Assembly: GCA_028622995.1 (NCBI GenBank)
Contig: JAJQJQ010000035.1
Span: 992,001-1,056,000, forward strand
Source of the DNA: Panagrolaimus kolymaensis
Lineage: Eukaryota; Nematoda; Chromadorea; Rhabditida; Panagrolaimidae
Length of the DNA stretch: 64,000 nt
Direction of reading: 5' to 3'
The notes under the pieces are model-generated. The model was not told the origin of the DNA, ran no database searches, and saw only the letters and a list, made by a program, of their open reading frames with translations. Shown in pieces: positions 11,161 through 25,100 of this stretch (position 1 is its first letter; each line of letters begins with the position of its first letter). A program made the translations under genes and the position numbers.

Positions 11161-14100
11161 CTTTATTTATTCTCAATCTCCAATGATGATAGGACTCTTG
11201 AAAGTCGCTATCAATAAATTTCAATAAAACCATTAAAATATTTATGGATTTTATGTTTTAAAAAAATATGGCAGTTTCTAAAACGGTCAAACAATTTTTT
11301 CTTTAATTATTTATTTTCTGCAATGATGATACGACTCTTGAAAGTCGCTATCAAATAATTTCAATAAAACCATTAAAATATTTATGGATTTTATGTTTTA
11401 AAAAAATATGGCAGTTTCTAAAACGGTCAAACAATTTTTTCTTTAATTATTTATTTTCTGCAATGATGATACGACTCTTGAAAGTCGCTATCAAATAATT
11501 TCAATAAAACCATTCAAATATTTATGGATTTTATGTTTTAAAAAAATATGGCAGTTTCTAAAACGGTCAAACAATTTTTTCTTTATTTATTCTCAATCTC
11601 CAATGATGATAGGACTCTTGAAAGTCGCTATCAATAAATTTCAATAAAACCATTAAAATATTTATGGATTTTATGTTTTAAAAAAATATGGCAGTTTCTA
11701 AAACGGTCAAACAATTTTTTCTTTATTTATTCTCAATCTCCAATGATGATAGGACTCTTGAAAGTCGCTATCAATAAATTTCAATAAAACCATTAAAATA
11801 TTTATGGATTTTATGTTTTAAAAAAATATGCCAGTTTCTAAAACGGTCAAACTATTTTTTCTTTATTTATTCTCAATCTCCAATGATGATAGGACTCTTG
11901 AAAGTCGCTATCAATAAATTTCAATAAAACCATTAAAATATTTATGGATTTTATGTTTTAAAAAAATATGGCAGTTTCTAAAACGGTCAAACAATTTTTT
12001 CTTTAATTATTTATTTTCTGCAATGATGATACGACTCTTGAAAGTCGCTATCAAATAATTTCAATAAAACCATTCAAATATTTATGGATTTTATGTTTTA
12101 AAAAAATATGGCAGTTTCTAAAACGGTCAAACAATTTTTTCTTTATTTATTCTCAATCTCCAATGATGATAGGACTCTTGAAAGTCGCTATCAATAAATT
12201 TCAATAAAACCATTAAAATATTTATGGATTTTATGTTTTAAAAAAATATGCCAGTTTCTAAAACGGTCAAACAATTTTTTCTTTATTTATTCTCAATCTC
12301 CAATGATGATACGACTCTTGAAAGTCGCTATCAAATAATTTCAATAAAACCATTCAAATATTTATGGATTTTATGTTTTAAAAAAATATGCCAGTTTCTA
12401 AAACGGTCAAACAATTTTTTCTTTATTTATTCTCAATCTCCAATGATGATACGACTCTTGAAAGTCGCTATCAAATAATTTCAATAAAACCATTAAAATA
12501 TTTATGGATTTTATGTTTTAAAAAAATATGGCAGTTTCTAAAACGGTCAAACAATTTTTTCTTTATTTATTCTCAATCTCCAATGATGATAGGACTCTTG
12601 AAAGTCGCTATCAATAAATTTCAATAAAACCATTAAAATATTTATGGATTTTATGTTTTAAAAAAATATGGCAGTTTCTAAAACGGTCAAACAATTTTTT
12701 CTTTAATTATTTATTTTCTGCAATGATGATACGACTCTTGAAAGTCGCTATCAAATAATTTCAATAAAACCATTAAAATATTTATGGATTTTATGTTTTA
12801 AAAAAATATGGCAGTTTCTAAAACGGTCAAACAATTTTTTCTTTAATTATTTATTTTCTGCAATGATGATACGACTCTTGAAAGTCGCTATCAAATAATT
12901 TCAATAAAACCATTAAAATATTTATGGATTTTATGTTTTAAAAAAATATGGCAGTTTCTAAAACGGTCAAACAATTTTTTCTTTATTTATTCTCAATCTC
13001 CAATGATGATAGGACTCTTGAAAGTCGCTATCAATAAATTTCAATAAAACCATTAAAATATTTATGGATTTTATGTTTTAAAAAAATATGGCAGTTTCTA
13101 AAACGGTCAAACAATTTTTTCTTTAATTATTTATTTTCTGCAATGATGATACGACTCTTGAAAGTCGCTATCAAATAATTTCAATAAAACCATTCAAATA
13201 TTTATGGATTTTATGTTTTAAAAAAATATGGCAGTTTCTAAAACGGTCAAACAATTTTTTCTTTATTTATTCTCAATCTCCAATGATGATAGGACTCTTG
13301 AAAGTCGCTATCAATAAATTTCAATAAAACCATTAAAATATTTATGGATTTTATGTTTTAAAAAAATATGGCAGTTTCTAAAACGGTCAAACAATTTTTT
13401 CTTTATTTATTCTCAATCTCCAATGATGATAGGACTCTTGAAAGTCGCTATCAATAAATTTCAATAAAACCATTAAAATATTTATGGATTTTATGTTTTA
13501 AAAAAATATGGCAGTTTCTAAAACGGTCAAACAATTTTTTCTTTAATTATTTATTTTCTGCAATGATGATACGACTCTTGAAAGTCGCTATCAAATAATT
13601 TCAATAAAACCATTCAAATATTTATGGATTTTATGTTTTAAAAAAATATGGCAGTTTCTAAAACGGTCAAACAATTTTTTCTTTATTTATTCTCAATCTC
13701 CAATGATGATAGGACTCTTGAAAGTCGCTATCAATAAATTTCAATAAAACCATTAAAATATTTATGGATTTTATGTTTTAAAAAAATATGGCAGTTTCTA
13801 AAACGGTCAAACAATTTTTTCTTTATTTATTCTCAATCTCCAATGATGATAGGACTCTTGAAAGTCGCTATCAATAAATTTCAATAAAACCATTAAAATA
13901 TTTATGGATTTTATGTTTTAAAAAAATATGGCAGTTTCTAAAACGGTCAAACAATTTTTTCTTTAATTATTTATTTTCTGCAATGATGATACGACTCTTG
14001 AAAGTCGCTATCAAATAATTTCAATAAAACCATTCAAATATTTATGGATTTTATGTTTTAAAAAAATATGGCAGTTTCTAAAACGGTCAAACAATTTTTT

Positions 14101-14660
14101 CTTTATTTATTCTCAATCTCCAATGATGATAGGACTCTTGAAAGTCGCTATCAATAAATTTCAATAAAACCATTAAAATATTTATGGATTTTATGTTTTA
14201 AAAAAATATGGCAGTTTCTAAAACGGTCAAACAATTTTTTCTTTATTTATTCTCAATCTCCAATGATGATAGGACTCTTGAAAGTCGCTATCAATAAATT
14301 TCAATAAAACCATTAAAATATTTATGGATTTTATGTTTTAAAAAAATATGGCAGTTTCTAAAACGGTCAAACAATTTTTTCTTTAATTATTTATTTTCTG
14401 CAATGATGATACGACTCTTGAAAGTCGCTATCAAATAATTTCAATAAAACCATTCAAATATTTATGGATTTTATGTTTTAAAAAAATATGGCAGTTTCTA
14501 AAACGGTCAAACAATTTTTTCTTTAATTATTTATTTTCTGCAATGATGATACGACTCTTGAAAGTCGCTATCAAATAATTTCAATAAAACCATTCAAATA
14601 TTTATGGATTTTATGTTTTAAAAAAATATGGCAGTTTCTAAAACGGTCAAACAATTTTTT
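11161..14660 (+). repeat. Satellite block 2: mixed variants, CTCAATCTC type appears
   Basis: The variable segment TTTATTCTCAATCTC first appears at 11161, and AAATAATT with CATTCAAATA soon after. From about 13,100 to 14,460 a three-monomer (420-bp) order recurs: one TTATTTTCTG/ACG/CATTCAAATA monomer followed by two CTCAATCTC/AGG/CATTAAAATA monomers. Confidence 0.75.
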
Positions 14661-17600
14661 CTTTAATTATTTATTTTCTGCAATGATGATACGACTCTTG
14701 AAAGTCGCTATCAAATAATTTCAATAAAACCATTCAAATATTTATGGATTTTATGTTTTAAAAAAATATGGCAGTTTCTAAAACGGTCAAACAATTTTTT
14801 CTTTATTTATTCTCAATCTCCAATGATGATAGGACTCTTGAAAGTCGCTATCAATAAATTTCAATAAAACCATTAAAATATTTATGGATTTTATGTTTTA
14901 AAAAAATATGGCAGTTTCTAAAACGGTCAAACAATTTTTTCTTTAATTATTTATTTTCTGCAATGATGATACGACTCTTGAAAGTCGCTATCAAATAATT
15001 TCAATAAAACCATTCAAATATTTATGGATTTTATGTTTTAAAAAAATATGGCAGTTTCTAAAACGGTCAAACAATTTTTTCTTTAATTATTTATTTTCTG
15101 CAATGATGATAGGACTCTTGAAAGTCGCTATCAATAAATTTCAATAAAACCATTAAATTATTTATGGATTTTATGTTTTAAAAAAATATGGCAGTTTCTA
15201 AAACGGTCAAACTATTTTTTCTTTAATTATTTGTTTTCTGCAATGATGATAGGACTCTTGAAAGTCGCTATCAAATAATTTCAATAAAACCATTCAAATA
15301 TTTATGGATTTTATGTTTTAAAAAAATATGGCAGTTTCTAAAACGGTCAAACAATTTTTTCTTTATTTATTCTCAATCTCCAATGATGATAGGACTCTTG
15401 AAAGTCGCTATCAATAAATTTCAATAAAACCATTAAATTATTTATGGATTTTATGTTTTAAAAAAATATGGCAGTTTCTAAAACGGTCAAACAATTTTTT
15501 CTTTAATTATTTATTTTCTGCAATGATGATAGGACTCTTGAAAGTCGCTATCAAATAATTTCAATAAAACCATTCAAATATTTATGGATTTTATGTTTTA
15601 AAAAAATATGGCAGTTTCTAAAACGGTCAAACTATTTTTTCTTTAATTATTTGTTTTCTGCAATGATGATAGGACTCTTGAAAGTCGCTATCAATAAATT
15701 TCAATAAAACCATTAAATTATTTATGGATTTTATGTTTTAAAAAAATATGGCAGTTTCTAAAACGGTCAAACAATTTTTTCTTTATTTATTCTCAATCTC
15801 CAATGATGATAGGACTCTTGAAAGTCGCTATCAAATAATTTCAATAAAACCATTCAAATAATTATGGATTTTATGTTTTAAAAAAATATGGCAGTTTCTA
15901 AAACGGTCAAACAATTTTTTCTTTATTTATTCTCAATCTCCAATGATGATAGGACTCTTGAAAGTCGCTATCAAATAATTTCAATAAAACCATTCAAATA
16001 ATTATGGATTTTATGTTTTAAAAAAATATGGCAGTTTCTAAAACGGTCAAACAATTTTTTCTTTAATTATTTATTTTTTGCAATGATGATACGACTCTTG
16101 AAAGTCGCTATCAAATAATTTCAATAAAACCATTCAAATATTTATGGATTTTATGTTTTAAAAAAATATGGCAGTTTCTAAAACGGTCAAACAATTTTTT
16201 CTTTAATTATTTATTTTCTGCAATGATGATACGACTCTTGAAAGTCGCTATCAATAAATTTCAATAAAACCATTAAATTATTTATGGATTTTATGTTTTA
16301 AAAAAATATGGCAGTTTCTAAAACGGTCAAACAATTTTTTCTTTATTTATTCTCAATCTCCAATGATGATAGGACTCTTGAAAGTCGCTATCAAATAATT
16401 TCAATAAAACCATTCAAATAATTATGGATTTTATGTTTTAAAAAAATATGGCAGTTTCTAAAACGGTCAAACAATTTTTTCTTTAATTATTTATTTTCTG
16501 CAATGATGATACGACTCTTGAAAGTCGCTATCAATAAATTTCAATAAAACCATTAAATTATTTATGGATTTTATGTTTTAAAAAAATATGGCAGTTTCTA
16601 AAACGGTCAAACAATTTTTTCTTTATTTATTCTCAATCTCCAATGATGATAGGACTCTTGAAAGTCGCTATCAAATAATTTCAATAAAACCATTCAAATA
16701 TTTATGGATTTTATGTTTTAAAAAAATATGGCAGTTTCTAAAACGGTCAAACAATTTTTTCTTTATTTATTCTCAATCTCCAATGATGATAGGACTCTTG
16801 AAAGTCGCTATCAAATAATTTCAATAAAACCATTCAAATAATTATGGATTTTATGTTTTAAAAAAATATGGCAGTTTCTAAAACGGTCAAACAATTTTTT
16901 CTTTAATTATTTATTTTCTGCAATGATGATACGACTCTTGAAAGTCGCTATCAAATAATTTCAATAAAACCATTCAAATATTTATGGATTTTATGTTTTA
17001 AAAAAATATGGCAGTTTCTAAAACGGTCAAACAATTTTTTCTTTATTTATTCTCAATCTCCAATGATGATAGGACTCTTGAAAGTCGCTATCAATAAATT
17101 TCAATAAAACCATTAAAATATTTATGGATTTTATGTTTTAAAAAAATATGGCAGTTTCTAAAACGGTCAAACAATTTTTTCTTTAATTATTTATTTTCTG
17201 CAATGATGATACGACTCTTGAAAGTCGCTATCAAATAATTTCAATAAAACCATTCAAATATTTATGGATTTTATGTTTTAAAAAAATATGGCAGTTTCTA
17301 AAACGGTCAAACAATTTTTTCTTTAATTATTTATTTTCTGCAATGATGATAGGACTCTTGAAAGTCGCTATCAATAAATTTCAATAAAACCATTAAATTA
17401 TTTATGGATTTTATGTTTTAAAAAAATATGGCAGTTTCTAAAACGGTCAAACTATTTTTTCTTTAATTATTTGTTTTCTGCAATGATGATAGGACTCTTG
17501 AAAGTCGCTATCAAATAATTTCAATAAAACCATTCAAATATTTATGGATTTTATGTTTTAAAAAAATATGGCAGTTTCTAAAACGGTCAAACAATTTTTT

Positions 17601-19140
17601 CTTTATTTATTCTCAATCTCCAATGATGATAGGACTCTTGAAAGTCGCTATCAATAAATTTCAATAAAACCATTAAATTATTTATGGATTTTATGTTTTA
17701 AAAAAATATGGCAGTTTCTAAAACGGTCAAACAATTTTTTCTTTAATTATTTATTTTCTGCAATGATGATAGGACTCTTGAAAGTCGCTATCAAATAATT
17801 TCAATAAAACCATTCAAATATTTATGGATTTTATGTTTTAAAAAAATATGGCAGTTTCTAAAACGGTCAAACTATTTTTTCTTTAATTATTTGTTTTCTG
17901 CAATGATGATAGGACTCTTGAAAGTCGCTATCAATAAATTTCAATAAAACCATTAAATTATTTATGGATTTTATGTTTTAAAAAAATATGGCAGTTTCTA
18001 AAACGGTCAAACAATTTTTTCTTTATTTATTCTCAATCTCCAATGATGATAGGACTCTTGAAAGTCGCTATCAAATAATTTCAATAAAACCATTCAAATA
18101 ATTATGGATTTTATGTTTTAAAAAAATATGGCAGTTTCTAAAACGGTCAAACAATTTTTTCTTTATTTATTCTCAATCTCCAATGATGATAGGACTCTTG
18201 AAAGTCGCTATCAAATAATTTCAATAAAACCATTCAAATAATTATGGATTTTATGTTTTAAAAAAATATGGCAGTTTCTAAAACGGTCAAACAATTTTTT
18301 CTTTAATTATTTATTTTCTGCAATGATGATACGACTCTTGAAAGTCGCTATCAAATAATTTCAATAAAACCATTCAAATATTTATGGATTTTATGTTTTA
18401 AAAAAATATGGCAGTTTCTAAAACGGTCAAACAATTTTTTCTTTAATTATTTATTTTCTGCAATGATGATACGACTCTTGAAAGTCGCTATCAATAAATT
18501 TCAATAAAACCATTAAATTATTTATGGATTTTATGTTTTAAAAAAATATGGCAGTTTCTAAAACGGTCAAACAATTTTTTCTTTATTTATTCTCAATCTC
18601 CAATGATGATAGGACTCTTGAAAGTCGCTATCAAATAATTTCAATAAAACCATTCAAATAATTATGGATTTTATGTTTTAAAAAAATATGGCAGTTTCTA
18701 AAACGGTCAAACAATTTTTTCTTTAATTATTTATTTTCTGCAATGATGATACGACTCTTGAAAGTCGCTATCAATAAATTTCAATAAAACCATTAAATTA
18801 TTTATGGATTTTATGTTTTAAAAAAATATGGCAGTTTCTAAAACGGTCAAACAATTTTTTCTTTATTTATTCTCAATCTCCAATGATGATAGGACTCTTG
18901 AAAGTCGCTATCAAATAATTTCAATAAAACCATTCAAATATTTATGGATTTTATGTTTTAAAAAAATATGGCAGTTTCTAAAACGGTCAAACAATTTTTT
19001 CTTTATTTATTCTCAATCTCCAATGATGATAGGACTCTTGAAAGTCGCTATCAAATAATTTCAATAAAACCATTCAAATAATTATGGATTTTATGTTTTA
19101 AAAAAATATGGCAGTTTCTAAAACGGTCAAACAATTTTTT
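14661..19140 (+). repeat. Exact tandem duplication of a 2,240-bp (16-monomer) satellite segment
   Basis: Variant landmarks at 14661-16900 recur in the same order 2,240 bp later at 16901-19140: TTGTTTTCTG at 15231 and 17471, the rare AATTATGGATT change at 15859, 15999, 16419 and 16839 with partners at 18099, 18239, 18659 and 19079, and identical open stretches starting at 16588 and 18828. One difference was noticed: TTTTTTG near 16073 versus TTTTCTG in the second copy. Confidence 0.85.
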
Positions 19141-22100
19141 CTTTAATTATTTATTTTCTGCAATGATGATAGGACTCTTGAAAGTCGCTATCAATAAATT
19201 TCAATAAAACCATTAAATTATTTATGGATTTTATGTTTTAAAAAAATATGGCAGTTTCTAAAACGGTCAAACAATTTTTTCTTTATTTATTCTCAATCTC
19301 CAATGATGATAGGACTCTTGAAAGTCGCTATCAAATAATTTCAATAAAACCATTCAAATATTTATGGATTTTATGTTTTAAAAAAATATGGCAGTTTCTA
19401 AAACGGTCAAACTATTTTTTCTTTAATTATTTGTTTTCTGCAATGATGATAGGACTCTTGAAAGTCGCTATCAATAAATTTCAATAAAACCATTAAATTA
19501 TTTATGGATTTTATGTTTTAAAAAAATATGGCAGTTTCTAAAACGGTCAAACAATTTTTTCTTTATTTATTCTCAATCTCCAATGATGATAGGACTCTTG
19601 AAAGTCGCTATCAAATAATTTCAATAAAACCATTCAAATATTTATGGATTTTATGTTTTAAAAAAATATTGCAGTTTCTAAAACGGTCAAACAATTTTTT
19701 CTTTATTTATTCTCAATCTCCAATGATGATAGGACTCTTGAAAGTCGCTATCAAATAATTTCAATAAAACCATTCAAATAATTATGGATTTTATGTTTTA
19801 AAAAAATATGGCAGTTTCTAAAACGGTCAAACAATTTTTTCTTTAATTATTTATTTTCTGCAATGATGATACGACTCTTGAAAGTCGCTATCAAATAATT
19901 TCAATAAAACCATTCAAATATTTATGGATTTTATGTTTTAAAAAAATATGGCAGTTTCTAAAACGGTCAAACAATTTTTTCTTTAATTATTTATTTTCTG
20001 CAATGATGATACGACTCTTGAAAGTCGCTATCAAATAATTTCAATAAAACCATTCAAATATTTATGGATTTTATGTTTTAAAAAAATATGGCAGTTTCTA
20101 AAACGGTCAAACTATTTTTTCTTTAATTATTTATTTTCTGCAATGATGATACGACTCTTGAAAGTCGCTATCAAATAATTTCAATAAAACCATTCAAATA
20201 TTTATGGATTTTATGTTTTAAAAAAATATGGCAGTTTCTAAAACGGTCAAACTATTTTTTCTTTAATTATTTGTTTTCTGCAATGATGATAGGACTCTTG
20301 AAAGTCGCTATCAATAAATTTCAATAAAACCATTAAATTATTTATGGATTTTATGTTTTAAAAAAATATGGCAGTTTCTAAAACGGTCAAACAATTTTTT
20401 CTTTATTTATTCTCAATCTCCAATGATGATAGGACTCTTGAAAGTCGCTATCAATAAATTTCAATAAAACCATTCAAATATTTATGGATTTTATGTTTTA
20501 AAAAAATATGGCAGTTTCTAAAACGGTCAAACAATTTTTTCTTTAATTATTTATTTTCTGCAATGATGATACGACTCTTGAAAGTCGCTATCAAATAATT
20601 TCAATAAAACCATTCAAATATTTATGGATTTTATGTTTTAAAAAAATATGGCAGTTTCTAAAACGGTCAAACTATTTTTTCTTTAATTATTTATTTTCTG
20701 CAATGATGATACGACTCTTGAAAGTCGCTATCAAATAATTTCAATAAAACCATTCAAATATTTATGGATTTTATGTTTTAAAAAAATATGGCAGTTTCTA
20801 AAACGGTCAAACTATTTTTTCTTTAATTATTTATTTTCTGCAATGATGATACGACTCTTGAAAGTCGCTATCAAATAATTTCAATAAAAGCATTCAAATA
20901 TTTATGGATTTTATGTTTTAAAAAAATATGGCAGTTTCTAAAACGGTCAAACTATTTTTTCTTTATTTATTTATTTTCTGCAATGATGATACGACTCTTG
21001 AAAGTCGCTATCAAATAATTTCAATAAAACCATTCAAATATTTATGGATTTTATGTTTTAAAAAAATATGGCAGTTTCTAAAACGGTCAAACTATTTTTT
21101 CTTTATTTATTCTCAATCTCCAATGATGATAGGACTCTTGAAAGTCGCTATCAATAAATTTCAATAAAACCATTAAAATATTTATGGATTTTATGTTTTA
21201 AAAAAATATGGCAGTTTCTAAAACGGTCAAACTATTTTTTCTTTAATTATTTATTTTCTGCAATGATGATACGACTCTTGAAAGTCGCTATCAAATAATT
21301 TCAATAAAACCATTCAAATATTTATGGATTTTATGTTTTAAAAAAATATGGCAGTTTCTAAAACGGTCAAACTATTTTTTCTTTAATTATTTATTTTCTG
21401 CAATGATGATACGACTCTTGAAAGTCGCTATCAAATAATTTCAATAAAACCATTCAAATATTTATGGATTTTATGTTTTAAAAAAATATGGCAGTTTCTA
21501 AAACGGTCAAACTATTTTTTCTTTAATTATTTATTTTCTGCAATGATGATAGGACTCTTGAAAGTCGCTATCAAATAATTTCAATAAAACCATTCAAATA
21601 TTTATGGATTTTATGTTTTAAAAAAATATGGCAGTTTCTAAAACGGTCAAACTATTTTTTCTTTATTTATTCTCAATCTCCAATGATGATAGGACTCTTG
21701 AAAGTCGCTATCAATAAATTTCAATAAAACCATTAAAATATTTATGGATTTTATGTTTTAAAAAAATATGGCAGTTTCTAAAACGGTCAAACTATTTTTT
21801 CTTTATTTATTCTCAATCTCCAATGATGATAGGACTCTTGAAAGTCGCTATCAATAAATTTCAATAAAACCATTCAAATATTTATGGATTTTATGTTTTA
21901 AAAAAATATGGCAGTTTCTAAAACGGTCAAACTATTTTTTCTTTATTTATTCTCAATCTCCAATGATGATAGGACTCTTGAAAGTCGCTATCAATAAATT
22001 TCAATAAAACCATTAAAATATTTATGGATTTTATGTTTTAAAAAAATATGGCAGTTTCTAAAACGGTCAAACAATTTTTTCTTTAATTATTTATTTTCTG

Positions 22101-25100
22101 CAATGATGATACGACTCTTGAAAGTCGCTATCAAATAATTTCAATAAAACCATTCAAATATTTATGGATTTTATGTTTTAAAAAAATATGGCAGTTTCTA
22201 AAACGGTCAAACTATTTTTTCTTTATTTATTTATTTTCTGCAATGATGATACGACTCTTGAAAGTCGCTATCAAATAATTTCAATAAAACCATTCAAATA
22301 TTTATGGATTTTATGTTTTAAAAAAATATGGCAGTTTCTAAAACGGTCAAACTATTTTTTCTTTAATTATTTATTTTCTGCAATGATGATAGGACTCTTG
22401 AAAGTCGCTATCAAATAATTTCAATAAAACCATTCAAATATTTATGGATTTTATGTTTTAAAAAAATATGGCAGTTTCTAAAACGGTCAAACTATTTTTT
22501 CTTTATTTATTCTCAATCTCCAATGATGATAGGACTCTTGAAAGTCGCTATCAATAAATTTCAATAAAACCATTAAAATATTTATGGATTTTATGTTTTA
22601 AAAAAATATGGCAGTTTCTAAAACGGTCAAACAATTTTTTCTTTATTTATTCTCAATCTCCAATGATGATAGGACTCTTGAAAGTCGCTATCAATAAATT
22701 TCAATAAAACCATTAAAATATTTATGGATTTTATGTTTTAAAAAAATATGGCAGTTTCTAAAACGGTCAAACTATTTTTTCTTTAATTATTTATTTTCTG
22801 CAATGATGATACGACTCTTGAAAGTCGCTATCAAATAATTTCAATAAAAGCATTCAAATATTTATGGATTTTATGTTTTAAAAAAATATGGCAGTTTCTA
22901 AAACGGTCAAACTATTTTTTCTTTAATTATTTATTTTCTGCAATGATGATAGGACTCTTGAAAGTCGCTATCAATAAATTTCAATAAAACCATTAAAATA
23001 TTTATGGATTTTATGTTTTAAAAAAATATGGCAGTTTCTAAAACGGTCAAACTATTTTTTCTTTATTTATTCTCAATCTCCAATGATGATAGGACTCTTG
23101 AAAGTCGCTATCAATAAATATCAATAAAACCATTAAAATATTTATGGATTTTATGTTTTAAAAAAATATGGCAGTTTCAAAAACGGTCAAACAATTTTTT
23201 CTTTAATTATTTATTTTCTGCAATGATGATACGACTCTTGAAAGTCGCTATCAATAAATTTCAATAAAACCATTAAAATATTTATGGATTTTATGTTTTA
23301 AAAAAATATGGCAGTTTCTAAAACGGTCAAACAATTTTTTCTTTATTTATTCTCAATCTCCATTGATGATAGGACTCTTGAAAGTCGCTATCAATAAATT
23401 TCAATAAAACCATTAAAATATTTATGGATTTTATGTTTTAAAAAAATATGGCAGTTTCAAAAACGGTCAAACAATTTTTTCTTTAATTATTTATTTTCTG
23501 CAATGATGATACGACTCTTGAAAGTCGCTATCAAATAATTTCAATAAAACCATTCAAATATTTATGGATTTTATGTTTTAAAAAAATATGGCAGTTTCTA
23601 AAACGGTCAAACTATTTTTTCTTTAATTATTTATTTTCTGCAATGATGATACGACTCTTGAAAGTCGCTATCAAATAATTTCAATAAAACCATTCAAATA
23701 TTTATGGATTTTATGTTTTAAAAAAATATGGCAGTTTCAAAAACGGTCAAACAATTTTTTCTTTAATTATTTATTTTCTGCAATGATGATACGACTCTTG
23801 AAAGTCGCTATCAAATAATTTCAATAAAACCATTCAAATATTTATGGATTTTATGTTTTAAAAAAATATGGCAGTTTCTAAAACGGTCAAACTATTTTTT
23901 CTTTAATTATTTATTTTCTGCAATGATGATACGACTCTTGAAAGTCGCTATCAATAAATTTCAATAAAACCATTAAAATATTTATGGATTTTATGTTTTA
24001 AAAAAATATGGCAGTTTCTAAAACGGTCAAACAATTTTTTCTTTAATTATTTATTTTCTGCAATGATGATACGACTCTTGAAAGTCGCTATCAATAAATT
24101 TCAATAAAACCATTCAAATATTTATGGATTTTATGTTTTAAAAAAATATGGCAGTTTCTAAAACGGTCAAACTATTTTTTCTTTAATTATTTATTTTCTG
24201 CAATGATGATACGACTCTTGAAAGTCGCTATCAAATAATTTCAATAAAAGCATTCAAATATTTATGGATTTTATGTTTTAAAAAAATATGGCAGTTTCTA
24301 AAACGGTCAAACTATTTTTTCTTTAATTATTTATTTTCTGCAATGATGATAGGACTCTTGAAAGTCGCTATCAAATAATTTCAATAAAAGCATTCAAATA
24401 TTTATGGATTTTATGTTTTAAAAAAATATGGCAGTTTCTAAAACGGTCAAACTATTTTTTCTTTAATTATTTATTTTCTGCAATGATGATACGACTCTTG
24501 AAAGTCGCTATCAATAAATTTCAATAAAACCATTAAAATATTTATGGATTTTATGTTTTAAAAAAATATGGCAGTTTCTAAAACGGTCAAACTATTTTTT
24601 CTTTAATTATTTATTTTCTGCAATGATGATACGACTCTTGAAAGTCGCTATAAAATAATTTCAATAAAACCATTCAAATATTTATGGATTTTATGTTTTA
24701 AAAAAATATGGCAGTTTCTAAAACGGTCAAACTATTTTTTCTTTAATTATTTATTTTCTGCAATGATGATACGACTCTTGAAAGTCGCTATCAAATAATT
24801 TCAATAAAAGCATTCAAATATTTATGGATTTTATGTTTTAAAAAAATATGGCAGTTTCTAAAACGGTCAAACTATTTTTTCTTTAATTATTTATTTTCTG
24901 CAATGATGATAGGACTCTTGAAAGTCGCTATCAATAAATTTCAATAAAACCATTAAAATATTTATGGATTTTATGTTTTAAAAAAATATGGCAGTTTCTA
25001 AAACGGTCAAACTATTTTTTCTTTAATTATTTATTTTCTGCAATGATGATAGGACTCTTGAAAGTCGCTATCAATAAATTTCAATAAAACCATTAAAATA

